Below are positions 1 through 12,800 of a stretch of 64,000 nt of DNA, in pieces. The first letter of the stretch is position 1. Each line of letters begins with the position of its first letter. The notes beneath the pieces were generated by a model. It was not told the DNA's origin, searched no databases, and saw only the letters and a list, made by a program, of their open reading frames with translations. Source of the DNA: Pachypanchax playfairii (lineage: Eukaryota > Chordata > Actinopteri > Cyprinodontiformes > Aplocheilidae); the NCBI GenBank assembly GCA_006937955.1, contig SSNP01000020.1, positions 540,072 to 604,071 of the forward strand. The letters run 5' to 3'. Position numbers and translations under genes: made by a program.

Positions 1-1190
1 TTCTCTCTCAGTTTCTAGGGGATCAAACCCACCAGAATAGTCCGTCCTGCAGCGGCCTAAGTGAGATGGATTGAGGGCTTACCCTCCGTTTTAGCTATAT
101 AAAGATGATGATTCTTTACCTGCCTGGATTTGGTTGGAGAAAGCATCCTGTGCCTACTCACTATGTTCCATACTGTGTTCCCCTTCCGCTTGCAGTTGTC
201 AGGAATAACCCGACATTTAGTATTGCGTTGAATATTTGGAGCCAATTCAGGAAGTGTTCAGGTTTACTTTAGCCTGCGCTAAAGAATGATAATTTTGATC
301 TTTCTGTCACTGACACAGCTTGTAATGTAGCATGATAGGAGCATCAGAAATATCACAGATCTTTATGAGGGTTTGGTTTTCTCCTCTTTCCCTGAGCTCA
401 CAGCTCATTATCAACTTCCTGCTTCTCATCTTTTCCGGTTGTGTCAGGTCAGGAATTTTTTAAAGAAATTCTTCCCTCACTTTCCTAACCATCCCGCAGA
501 AATGTTATTAGATTTGTTGCTAGGAGCAGAACCAGTTAAGAGGAAGTGTATGTCCATCCTCTATAATCTTTTGGGAGAGACTGCTCCTAGGTCATTGTTG
601 TTTATTAAAACTACATGAGAAGACAAATTAAATATGCACCTGACTAGCAATAGGACGCCGTCCCAAAAATGGTACACTCGTCGTCCATCTGTGCCTGTCA
701 TGCTCTTATTCAATGCAAAATATTCTACAAAAGTTCATAGATGCTAAACTTGCAAACCTTTTTTCCTGCAGTTATTAATACCTGCAACAGATGTAAGCAG
801 TCTCTTGCCAATCATGTCCACATGTTTTGGTCCTGTTCAAAGTTGAATACATTCTGGGAAAAGACATTTGATACAAGCCTATGGTCAGACTTTATTTCCA
901 GATCCCCCATCAATGATTTTTGACCTCTCACCCAACCCAATCTCCTCCAGTGCACTCAGATATGCCTTCACCACCTTGCTGGCTAGGAGGTTAATCCTGA
1001 GGTCAGATCACCCACCCTCCTACGATCAGTGGCTGAAGGAAATCCTTTATAACTTGAAACTTGAAAAACTTAGGTTCACTCTGAAAGGCTCTGTCAGCAA
1101 CTTTAGGAAAATATGGGACTCTCTTCTCTCTTTGATGCGTACAGTATCGCCAGATATAGAAGCAACCTAATCCTCTATGTTTTTATATTG
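1..1190 (+). mobile_element. Decayed L1-type LINE, C-terminal part of ORF2
   Basis: Translated pieces at about 120-300, 373-618, 741-923 and 868-1170 look like the region after the reverse transcriptase domain of fish L1 retrotransposons. The clearest mark is a C-x2-C-x8-H-x4-C zinc-knuckle-like motif around 783-840 (reads CNRC...HMFWSC), followed by a stretch reading PPSYDQWLKEIL and LEKLRFTLKGS. The pieces sit in different frames with stops between them, so this is a dead copy. It is cut off by the left edge of the window. No ORF1 or 5' end is visible. The family is inferred from recognition alone. Confidence 0.72.
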
Positions 1191-2159
1191 ATCTCTCTGT
1201 GTTTTGTATTGTTATTTTACTCTTGGTCCTATGTTAAATGCTTAATTTTTTAAGTATACTTATCTACTCGGTTTATTTATTTTGATTTTGTTATATTGAG
1301 GGGGCATGTGAGCGTGTGTGTATGAGTGGTATGTAAGATGGGGCAAAGTCACATAATTGGAATAGTTTTTTATTGTCCATCGGATGTTTAGACTGGGGTG
1401 TGGGTGAGTTCTTCAGGGGTGGGCGGTGTTCTGGACATACAGGCCCTCTGCTTCAGTTTTGGTGTTTTAATTTAAAATTCTGATTGAAATGTATGTCGTA
1501 AAGAAAAGGAATGTATATCATGGTTCTTTTTTTTCTTCTTCTTCAAACTGTTCAAAAAAAGTGAATCGATAAAACACTGAGCGTCTTTAACAAAAAATAT
1601 AACAAACGTGATCTTTGAAAGAGTATTTATCATGAGGTTTAATGACTGGAGGGTTTTTGTAATACATCTTGTCGGATAAGAAAATTCTAGATTTGAAAAA
1701 AGAAAACAAAATCTGTAATAATTCTTGTCGATCCAAAAGAATGTTGCAGTAGCAGCTTGTGGCCACTAGTGGTCCTCCTTGTACCGCTGGACCCGGACTA
1801 TCTGGCGTAATCTCTGATCGTGTTGCATTCAGGGACTGCTGGTCATTCTGTTAGAGTAAAAAGTGAAATACTCCCTAGGGCTAGAGACTCTTTCTTTTGT
1901 TGACTCTTTTCAATCTGTGATCACAATAAAAGTAATGCTACGACCATGTAAAATAACTTCTAACAGGTGGATAAAACTGTTCAGTGCGCATAAGTACCAG
2001 ATCAAATAGATCAGATGGATCATCATATATCAATGCTTTTTAATTCTGTTGCACTATAATGTGAATTTATCCGTCAGTATTACTCACTAACTTCTTCATA
2101 TTGTTTATTTTCTTAGTAGAGGGAGTTGGTTAAATGGCTGTGAAGTGAAAATTTTATTA
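1191..2159. other. AT-rich spacer, no gene seen
   Basis: This stretch may include the 3' UTR of the adjoining LINE. I see no conserved reading frame, splice-bounded exon or RNA gene. It probably holds the distal promoter region of tspoap1. Confidence 0.4.
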
Positions 2160-2422
2160 TAAACAGAAATGTGTGATGGCACGAGTGGATATGAACGCAG
2201 CGCTGGTCCTGGCAGGGACAGCAGGAGGACGCTGGACACGGACTGTGTTTGACACTGTCTCAGATAAACAAACCCCTTTCTGCACGACTCTTCAGCCCTT
2301 TAAACACTGATGCTGGTCCTGGAGGTAGAGACACACCCCGTGTGACGGTGGACCTGGTAGAACAGAGATGTTCCTGTAACTCAATTCCACCTTTCAGAAC
2401 TTACAAGCTGCATAACTTCACG
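2160..2422 (+). other. tspoap1: Possible non-coding first exon (5' UTR) of tspoap1
   Basis: This is a locally GC-richer stretch that ends in a good splice donor (ACG|GTAAGC, GT at 2423). It lies just upstream of an acceptor at 2870-2871 (CCTTTTCAG) that would bring in the 5' leader of the first coding exon. The start shown is a guess, since no TATA box or obvious initiator decides it. Upstream ATGs occur within it, so some translational control is possible. This is inference from splice signals and composition only. Confidence 0.35.
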
Positions 2423-3016
2423 GTAAGCTAGCAGCGGCTAATCATATGTATTAGCCAAAAATCGTAGCTTATACCTGTTCTAACATACTGCATATTTAAT
2501 GCTATTTTATCGCCAAACATTTTAACTTGACCTGTTGCACCGTGAGAACATATATGGAGAAGGGAAGCTAGTTAATTAGCTTGGGTTAGCGGATAATATG
2601 TTTATGTAGCTGAAGGTTTGTGTTAACTTGTTGCAGTGTTATTTCTTCTCTTGAAAAACACTAACACAACTACCATCTGTTAAGTTAAGATTAAATTAAT
2701 ATACAATTTAAATCAGTCTTAAAGATACAGATTTTCTTACCACTAACTTTGTTTATTAACAAAATGTTTTATTTAAATTATCTCTCAGAACACTTTCTTA
2801 AAGACGTTTTCTTCTAACTAGATACTGCATGTTTTTAATGAGCTCCGTCCTTCACTGTTTGACCTTTTCAGACGTAGAAACCGCATGCTGCATGTCTGCC
2901 AGCCTCCGAACCATCACACCTGTACACACCTGTACTTCCTCTCAGTCACTGATGCATGACCTTCCATCTGTTTACAAATAATCGACTTTCATCCCTGATT
3001 GTATGTTGTGCTGTGA

Positions 3017-3823
3017 ATGATGCGGGAAGAGGTGGATAACCCTCTGGCACTGTCATCCCAGAGATCATGCCAAGACCAGACAGACTACGGACAAGGATCA
3101 GAGAATCTGCAAGCTGATCAAGAGGCGGAGAAGATCCGAACACTGTGGACCTGTGGGCAGCTCAGCGTGGAGCTCAGGCGTCTACGAGAAGATGCAGAGC
3201 AGGAACATAAGAAGGTTTTGAGGGAGTTGGCAGCCAGGCGGGGATTCAGAAAGGACAGAAACAGGCACGGCTGTCTCCTGGTTAAAGAGGTGACGATTAA
3301 AGACAGCGGGGGACATAGTAAGGTTGAGTCCTCAGGGCATGGCTATTTGTCTCACAGTGGAACAACAAAGCTGGAGCAATTGCTGCTGACACTGTATGAG
3401 AAGATAAATGGTGAGCAGGCAGCTTGTAAATTGCATCAAGGGCAGGGATTTGAACTTGAGAAGGCCATTTTCCTCTGCCGCCTCCTAGAGGCCCATGGAA
3501 GACTGTTACAGGAGACCCAGGGAGTTGGACCCCCCAGCTACCAAGACAAAAACATCTCAAAGAAGACAACTTGGAGTAACAGCAGTATTCACTTTCAGAC
3601 AACGACTCTCCCAACCTGCTCTAGGGCCCCGCTGCAGAGATCCCAGACTGATTCCTTCTCATCCAAACAGCATCGAGGGGCGGAGCCTTCAGGTGGGGAC
3701 TTGAAGATTTTTCCCCCTTACAGCACCCTCCATGCGAGTTTGGACTTCCAGCCATCCTGTTGGGCTGAGTCCTCTGGGTCAGACAAGTCTTCACCGTCCA
3801 CATGTACAGAAGCAAACATGAAG
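3017..3823 (+). CDS. tspoap1: tspoap1 exon 1 (residues 1-269), N-terminal region
   Basis: This is a long first coding exon. An acceptor at 2870-2871 would put 145 nt of 5' UTR (2872-3016) in front of the ATG. The in-frame TGA at 3014-3016 rules out an upstream extension. Residues about 35-75 are charged and helical (QLSVELRRLREDAEQEHKK), and residues about 115-165 form a second helix-rich block (LEQLLLTLYEKINGEQ, LEKAIFLCRLLEAHGRLLQ). The rest is Ser/Thr/Pro-rich and looks disordered. The exon ends AAG|GTAAGTA in phase 0. I do not recognise this region in the mammalian protein, so its role is unknown. Its membership of tspoap1 rests on phase, strand and position. Confidence 0.75.
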
Positions 3824-6800
3824 GTAAGTAGCTTTGTGTCTCTACAAAACCTGTTTCAGACATGGAGAAGAAAAGTTTGGTCTGCAGTTTCATAATATAA
3901 CTAGAAAAGCACTCGGAGAGCACAGACCTCCGCCAAGCAGCACTTGGACATATTGTAGAAAGTACTATGTCTGTATCCTTAAATAAATTCATGGATCCAG
4001 ACGGTAATCTGGATCACCCCAAAATCTAATCGATTGTTACTTGGGTCATTTCTGACCTTTCCTGAAAATTTCATCATCCAAATGTTTTTGAGTTACCCTG
4101 CTAACAGACAGACAGACAAACCCCGATGAAAACATTACCTCCTACTTTTCGGCTCTGCATTTAACCCATCCTCATCCGTGAGGTGAGGAGCAGAGGGCAG
4201 GCCTGTGGGTAGTTGCAGGGTTCAGTATCTTGCCCAAGGATACTTCAACACGTAGCCTTCCGACACCCGAGGATCAGGCACTGGGGATCAAACCCCAGTC
4301 TTCCTCACTAGGTCAGAAATGTCGCCAAATTTATTTACTATGCACTTTTTTTGAGAGAAAAAAAAAATCATCACAGAGGTTGGCAACACAGGTTGGGTGT
4401 AGTTGTACTGTTCTGTTGGGTTGCCAGTTCTGATGTTGATTCTCGTTTAGTTTCTCTTATATTTGTTCAATTTTGGGGAATGTCTAAAGGTCTATTTGTT
4501 CAGCGTTGAGTTTTCTTAAGTGCGTTTGAACGCCCCACCACGTGCAGCTCGGCTGATCAGTTGGAAGAATGTGGTGGTTTCTTACTCTTTACTGCTGCTC
4601 GTTGTGGAATTACAGCTGCTTGTGTTGAAGACTTGGCAGCCTTGCAGACTCACATGTGATTTGTTAGGGAACCAGAAAGTCTGGACGCGTAAATAATGAT
4701 TCTGGTCCGGGCTAGTTTTTTTAAAATGACAGAAACTAGCGACCACCCAGCCGACTGAGATCCAGATCTATTACTATGTGACTTTATTTTCAACATCGGT
4801 GGAACATTAGACTGTTGGGTGAGTATTTACCTGGAACATTCTGACATACTGTACCTTTAAAAGCCACTGAGAAGAGGTGCGTTTTAAGAGCAGATTTAAA
4901 AGTTTCCGAGCTTGTGGAGAATCTGATGTGAGAAGATAAACTCTTCCAAAGTCTGGGTGCAGCTACAGCAAAGGCTCTCTCTCCTTTAGTTTTTAATCTG
5001 CATTTAGGAGCATCTGATCTCAGAGATCTCCTGGGCCAATAAAGGTTTAGAAGCTCTGTCAGGTATGGAGATGCAGTACCGTTAAGAACAGCACTGGGTA
5101 ACAGCAGGAGTTTAAAGGTTTCCTCTCCTTTAATCCCTTCATATTATATTTTATGGAGTCAACATCTTGTGGATTAAGCAGCTTGGAGCTTCTGCTGTTT
5201 TGGACCTGTCAGTATAATGTGAACCTGGATGGTGTGCACTTGTTCTTTTGCCTGTCTCCTGAAGCGTCACTCTGTTGTAGTGTCTGCAGCCTCTTGAACA
5301 ATCAGTAGGCTGCCAACATCATTCCAGCGTCATCTCCATGGAAACGAGCTGTAGCTGCGGTAATGATTGGGTCCTGTCTCAAAGGCAGCCTTTTTGTGAT
5401 AGGATGAGAAAAGCAGTACTCCCTACCCCCTTCCTCCCAGCAGCACTCGCTGTCTTCGACTCGTCCTCCGTCTTCACCTTTATAACGCAGCAAACAAGAT
5501 GGAATTAAACAGTCCTGTCGAGTCTTGTTTTTTCTGGATTAAATGCTTTTTGGCACGAGCACATTAGTGATGAGAGAATTCCAGCTGAGGTGTCGTTAGA
5601 CCCCGTTCATCTCAACCTCACTGAAAGAATGGAGGCCAGAATGAAGACCTGTTAGTTTGACTCTTGTTCTTGCTGATTTTGCCGTTTCTTCCTATTTGTG
5701 TTGATATTTTTGGTCTACATGAGCTATTTCAATGTGATGGAAGGTAAGAAACGGACCTGCTTGTTTTCTTTTTTCTGTTCATGACGGACCCCCGAGACGA
5801 CAGAATCACATGGACGCAAGAAACAGGCTAATGTTATGCAGCAAGCAGCACTTTAAATGCAACTTTTAAAAAAGATTATAAAAAAGATACAAACAGTGCT
5901 GCACTGACAATCTTAGACTTGTCTTCGGCTGAGTATATAGAAATGATTTCCCAGATGTTGGACACCATTGGGAAGAGAGATGAACTGCAAAATATTTCCT
6001 GGATTGTTTTTTGTAAATGCCGTTAAGCCTCAGCTACTTGCGTCTTTGTGTTCTTATGCATTTTCATCAACAAACTGGTGAAACATCTGACTTGACAAGG
6101 GACAGCCATGGCAGTAACAGCACTGTGTTGGTTTTAGACGCTCCGCTTAGGCTGTAAAAATCCCTCCTGCTCATGAACTGTTGAAACCATTGAACAGCTG
6201 ATCTGAGTTTCTCTCCTCCATTGAACTTGAGGATGTGATGGCTCAGTTCTGGTGTCACCCTTTCACATAGATCCCATCTGTTCTGTGTGACTTTACCAGA
6301 GCGGGATGTGCAGTCAGTCTGAGCAACCTGAACTTGTATCGGCAGACACAGAGATGGAGAACCGCTATGAGGCAGAAGCTCTTGGGCAGGAACAACACGA
6401 GCTGAGAGGGCCGATAGAACCAGATAAAAAGCAACTCAGAGTCTTGGACAAAGATGTTCCAAAAAGCGCCAATTTCACTACAACATCATTGTTGGGGAAG
6501 AGGCACCACTCACTTTACACAAACCTGAGTGGATTAGGAGAAGAGGTACAAAAGGTAAATGTTCTTTTCTGCAGGAATGTATTTGAGCCTTGAGAGAGTC
6601 TGATATGTGATGAGCACTAGTGTAAAGTAGTTTAAAATTATATTTCTTGTTAAAAGTGGTTTTAACATTTTGCTGAATGAGTTTTAATCCACCAATCAAA
6701 CAAATCATGTGTGTTTTTTCCTTTTTGTAAAGATTACAAATGATCATGTTCACCAGTTGTGTAAATTAGAAGGAGTTACAGCAGGTGTGGTTCATTTATT

Positions 6801-9800
6801 TTAGATTCAAATGATGAGAGATCTGGTGAGAGCAGCACACTACTATCAGTGCTATTTGAAGCAGGATTGCAGAAAAAAACAGGCTTGGTAGGATTTGTTT
6901 GATCTTGACCTAAAAACTATTTTTAGTTCTCTATTTCCAGAAAAAAAACCCAAAATCATACCCACACAATGTTAAAGCCATTTCCAGATTTGTTCAAATT
7001 TTCACAAGATGCTTTTTTCAGATTGTAACTTGGAAATTACATTCAAATTTTCTTCAGTTAAATCACTTCCTGTTTTTGCTGAAAACATCATTTCTGAGCT
7101 CCATCTTTTGGAAGAGTGTTGTATTGATAGCCATCACTCAGACATCATGTTGAGGGCTTCAACGCTCCTGTTTGACATTTATTTATTTTATCCAACCTGC
7201 TGAAACATGAATGTGAGTGTCTGAGAGTTTGTTGTCAGCTGTGGTTCCACAGAGTCAGTAAATACACCCCGTCAACTCTGCTGCCAGTAAACTGACATAA
7301 CTGATGCTCAGCGAAAAAATCTGGAAATCTGTGTCACATGACTAAGCAGTTCAGTTCAGATGCAGCAAGATTAATGAACCACTTACAGGCCGTCGTTTCT
7401 GTTTTTTGAAATATTTTAATCTAACCAGGCAGCAAGAGTCAAGCTGGTAATGAGATTATCGTTGCCACATAAACAGAAGGTGTGATTTATTATCTTATTG
7501 GACCATGTTACTCAAGATTTCACTCACCACTGCAGGCACGCATGTGAATGTAAAGGTGGTTGAGATTCATTTACACCAAACTTTCACAAGAAACATTGTG
7601 TTACTTCCATGTTGGTCCGCCCAGTAGCTTCCGTTGATGAAGCACTTCACCAGGAGCTCATATTGTTTAATACTGCCCAAATTTTGCCTTGAGTCATATT
7701 ATTGTTGTAGAAATCTGAAGCTTTTTCCCTCTCAAATGGAAAATATTTTGGTCTATTCTGCACACATTTTCTCAACCCTTCAGGAAACTGTGGTGTTGGA
7801 CTGTAATTATCGATTTGATTCAGTCAACATGTTCCTTAAGACCCTGATATATTCACTTACATTTTACAGCACAAAGCTAAGCTGCCAAAATCACAGCAAA
7901 GAGGCCTCAACCCCAAACTGTTTAACTTGATTTTCAGAGTGCCTAAAAATTGATTTTAGGCTCTTCCAAAAAACAATAACTTACTGTATGTGTAGGACAT
8001 CTTCCTGATGCTGATCTTTCCTACATGGTCTCATTTTTATGTGTTAGTGGCAAGCAGGCAAGTGTGAGTATTTTATTGGCTGACCACATTACACTTGGTA
8101 AATAATTGATTGGGGAGCGAGAAGGGAATCTCTGGAGTACAAGACCATCACTGTTTCACAGCTGAAACATCACCGTGTGTCTGGCTACCGTCTGGCTGCA
8201 ATGGGGTACAGAGTCTTTGTGAGACAGACATCAAACTTCTGTTACTAGATCCCTTTCATTAAAGATGATAAAGCTGGGTCTGAGACCTCAGTGTGATATA
8301 TGTTATGACCACCATATGAAGGATGTCAGCGTCATGTGTGTAAGCACAGCTTGTCACAGGACTTGGCCGGCTCACTTGGTTCTGGTGTGAATGCCAACAG
8401 GCTGCCTTAAGAGGGTCTGCTTGGTCTTTGTGTCCATGTCTTGGAAATGTTTTGTAATAAACTTTATTGTTTTAATTTACCCAAATTATAAAAAAATGAA
8501 AAACCACAGGATTGTTTTTCTGTTTAAAATATATAAAAACAGAGACATTTTTGTGTACCTGGCCAAAAGATGATAGTACATGATTGGTGCCCATAAAGAG
8601 TGGAGAGTCTGTCCTGAACACCTTGTCCCTGTGTCCTTGAGCAAGACACCTTCACCCGTCCTGCCTGTTTGGTAGTGGTCAGAGGGTCTGGTGGCACCTG
8701 GCAGCCCCGCCTGTGTCAGAGTGTGTCCCAGCTGTGGGACAACATGTGTATGTTTATCACCACCAAACATGTGAGTGTGTGACACGTGTCATCTGACTAT
8801 ACAAGTATACACTATTTACCATTTTACCATTTGAGAGTCTGACACCAGATAGCTGAGATTTGTTAGATTTGACTTGCTGGTTATCTTTTGACCTTGAATG
8901 GTTTTTGCATAAGAGAACAACAATAATCTGGTGGGACAGAGCAGTTGGCGTATTGGTTGTTCAACATGATAACAAGCACAATCCATTTGCTCAATGTGGT
9001 CAAGAAATGGCCAGATGGGAAATAAAAAGTGAACATTTAAGTCCCTCATGTGTAATTCTCTATGCAGCTATCAGCCAGTAAATACATTTAGATTCTGACT
9101 TTCATTACATTTCATCACATTTTAACAGTATGTAAGTTAAAGGTATGGCGGAATTAGCCATTTTTGACTTTAACTCTTAAAAAAAACACAACACTGATTA
9201 GACACAATAGAAGAATCTACATCTGTGTTAGTCGGTTTGGGATTTTGTGCAAGCTCTTAAACACAGTTGTAGTTCTCTTTATTGTAGTTGAGTTAAAATA
9301 TCAATATAGTTCCAGTGCACCCGGTGCAGGGGGTCCACAGGCACCTGCAGAGAGTTGAGGGCAAATTGAATTGTCTCCACTTCATTGTGTCGCCTCTTTA
9401 GACATTTTCTGCTGACACTGCAATGAAATAATTTGGTGATCCTTCCCTCTGTTTGCCTTTTTTTTTTTTTAAGACCAGACATTCTCTGTAGGATTGGCAC
9501 TTTATTAAACCCCTGGAGGCTCAGGGGATTTGGACATTTTAATGTGAAGACTGTGAGAACATGATGCAGCCATAGATTTTGAGTACTGTGTTGTAGTTAC
9601 CAAAGCCCAGAACAGGAAGCCCAAATAAAACACGACAGTTACTCTTGAATTGATTTCTTCACAAGTGTAAAATAAACACCAGCATAAATGTTATGGATGA
9701 ATTATCAGAAATAAGTCATGATGTGATTTGAATGTGATTTCCTGAATCTAAACCAGACAGTTCTTATGAGATTAAGGTGTTGTGCTGAAATACATCTATA

Positions 9801-12800
9801 TTATGTATCTTCTACATACAGAACATATAGAAGTAAATTGAAGAGTATATTTCAGTCTTGCAGGGCCTCAACCAGAGGTCTGACAAATGCCTGGGGAAAG
9901 TAATGGGGTGTTCTGTGTCACCCCCCATACATGAAACCCCCTCTGCTTTCACCATCAGGCATCTCACCAAGATGAGTTGTGATGAATACAGGAGGGGATT
10001 TGAGAGGACAGTTTTGCCGGATTCCTCATGACTTATAAATGAGTAGAAGGAGGGATCTGCAGTTAATGAAATGCATCACAAATAAGCTTTGTGCCTACAG
10101 TTTTTAATAAAGGACCACATCTGCTTTGAACTTCTATTTTCCACCTTACAAATAGTAGTTTTACCTCACAGAAATCTGCATCATTTTGTGTTTTATGTTT
10201 GAGTTTGATACACAGCAGGGATCAATGGGATCAGTTGGAAAGGCTTGAAAAGGTGTTTTCGATATAAAGGTGATCTGGACTTCAGAACATTGGTACAAAT
10301 TTAATCAAAACATCATCATCTTTCTTTGTTTGGACAAATTCTGACACAGATGAGCAGTTTGATTTGAAATGTTGATGATTGCAAAACGGTAAAAAACAAA
10401 GTATATGTTGCAGAAAAGTATATTTTTATCTTAAAGACATCAACCGTCAGCTCCATCAGATTAAATAATCAGCTGATGGGTTTTTACTTTACTCTGTGAC
10501 TGTCTTGTCAAAATTCCGTCAATAATCACAAAGTGGTTTTTGTTTTTTCACAGCTTGGTATCAGTTTATGAGTGCTTATTTTCCTGCCTGTGTCTTTTGT
10601 CTTGTAGTCAGACTCCTTAGAGGTTTAATGTGGGGGATTTCTAGCTGTCAGCTAAAAATGCTGATGTTGGTGTTTCTATGAAACCAGTTATTTCCATATG
10701 GCCTACAAAAGCTCATCCTGATCCCAGACAAAAGAACAATCTGATGGTGCAGCCTAATGAATATGCAAAAATAAATCTCTGAAATTTTAATCAACTGCTC
10801 CATTTTTTTGGTTGATAATTGGATCACTAAACAGCTCCCGAGTCTTGTTTCGTTGTGAGTTTTAATTTCCTAAGCTCTCCTGCAGATTTTTTTCTGTAGA
10901 TATTTTTTCTAACTTTATGATGTTTTAATAAAGTTACAACATACATTTAGAAGGAAACAGATAAAATGTTTAAGATGTCTACGACCCTATTTGGGAATGA
11001 ACTGAGGGATAGTCTGGGCCCCTGACGAGCTACCATTATAAAAACAATGACCTCGTTAGTTGCTAGGTGTGGTCTTTCTGGTTACAGTTTATAAGCCTGC
11101 TACTCCCAATCCTTAGAACTGAAGAAGCCTTTTGGATAAAAGGCAAAACGTTTTCAAGTAAAACACAACAGTCCAGTTGTTTTTATTAACCTTTTACAAG
11201 ATGTCTACGTCCTGGTCGAATGAGAACCTACACAAACAGATTACCTCAGGGCTGCTTCTTTTACTCTTTGCCACTGGTAGTTGTGGAATTGCAGCTGCTT
11301 GTGTTGAAGACTTCACAACCTTGCAGACTCACATGTGATTTACTGTGGAACCAGGAAGTCTAGACATGGAATAGTAATTGTAAACAATGACTCCGTCCAG
11401 GACCAGCGTTTTTACAGTGACATAAACTAGCGACGCCCCAGCCGACTGAGCTTGAAATTTGTTACAATGTAACTTTATTTTCTACATCAGTGGAACATTA
11501 AACTGTTGTATTTCACTGTAAAATTCTTACATATTGTACCTTTATTAATAGTGTCATCAGCATAAAGATGAAAGCTGTGAATATTCTGTCCAAGATTATA
11601 TAATAATGAATAATAATGAGCCCATTGTAGAACTCTGAGAGTATTTTGTTGTAAAAGTCAATCGTTTCTGTGACATTATTTATTTATATGACAGTCAGAT
11701 TCATTGTAATAAATGTAAAAACAAAGAGCAGAGGATAATGGGAGCTTTTGGGCTGGTCTGTCCTTTTCACAACTTGACTCTGCTGACAGACGTTTGTGGA
11801 AAGACCCCTGCGCTCCTGCTACTGAGTTACATCTGTTTCTCTTAACTGAGCCAGGTCCATGAGACCAGCACTCCTCTGAGAGAAGAGAACCCACTGAATA
11901 CTAATATGATCACAGGCCTGGGACAGACCTCACCACCTGCGGCCTCTTTCCTACAGCAGCCAGAGAAGAAAGAGTAGCAAGAAGCCATCATTTCTGCTTG
12001 CTTCAGGAAAAGTCCCGCTATGAATCCTAAAGACCAGTTAATCAACATTGATGGAGTCCAGAATCATTAGAATCAGAAACGGTACTGGTGATGCTTAGGT
12101 CCCTCTGACACGGCTTCAGCTCAGGACTGATTTAACTATAGCATCATCATCCTAAACTGAAGGGAAATTGTGTCTTATCCAACTCTGTCATCTTGTGGCA
12201 TCCTGCTACTTTACAGGCCCGAACCAGAACCTGGAGATTTTACTCAGCTCTCATTCAGAAGCTAACTGGGTTTGTTTCTGCTGAAAGTAGCTGTAGCTTA
12301 TGTGGTTTTCTACCAGAGTATCTGATTATGCTCAAGACCTAATTTTCTGATGCCAATAGAAGCAGTTTTGCTTTATTTCTTAAATGTCTTGTTCACACTC
12401 TACAAACCTTTTGCATTCTGCCTTTTATTGTGGAACATCATAATTCAACACATTATTAAAATTTCACAAGAAACAAACTGAACCCAGTGTGAATGGTCAG
12501 GAAAAAGGGAAAATATCCAGTGAGCAGCAGTTCTGTGGGTGAAAATGCCTTGTTGATGCAAGAGGTCAGAGGAGAATGGCCAGATTGGTTCATGGAAAGG
12601 CAACAGTAGAAAAGCTCCTGAAGAAACTTTGAGAGGGATTGCTACTCTGTGCGGGACTCTGAAACCATCAGCCAATCAGAAATCTGCATTCATTCCACAG
12701 CTGACAGACGAAGTTGTGATGACAAGGTTGAAAGATTCAAATGAATATGGGAGTGTATTCAGGAAATGTAATGATTTCAGATGCATTTGCATTGGAACTA

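Noticed and set aside
2249..2431. 60-residue frame in the proposed 5' UTR exon
   Set aside because: It runs over a splice donor and has no conserved features; it is likely a chance upstream frame.
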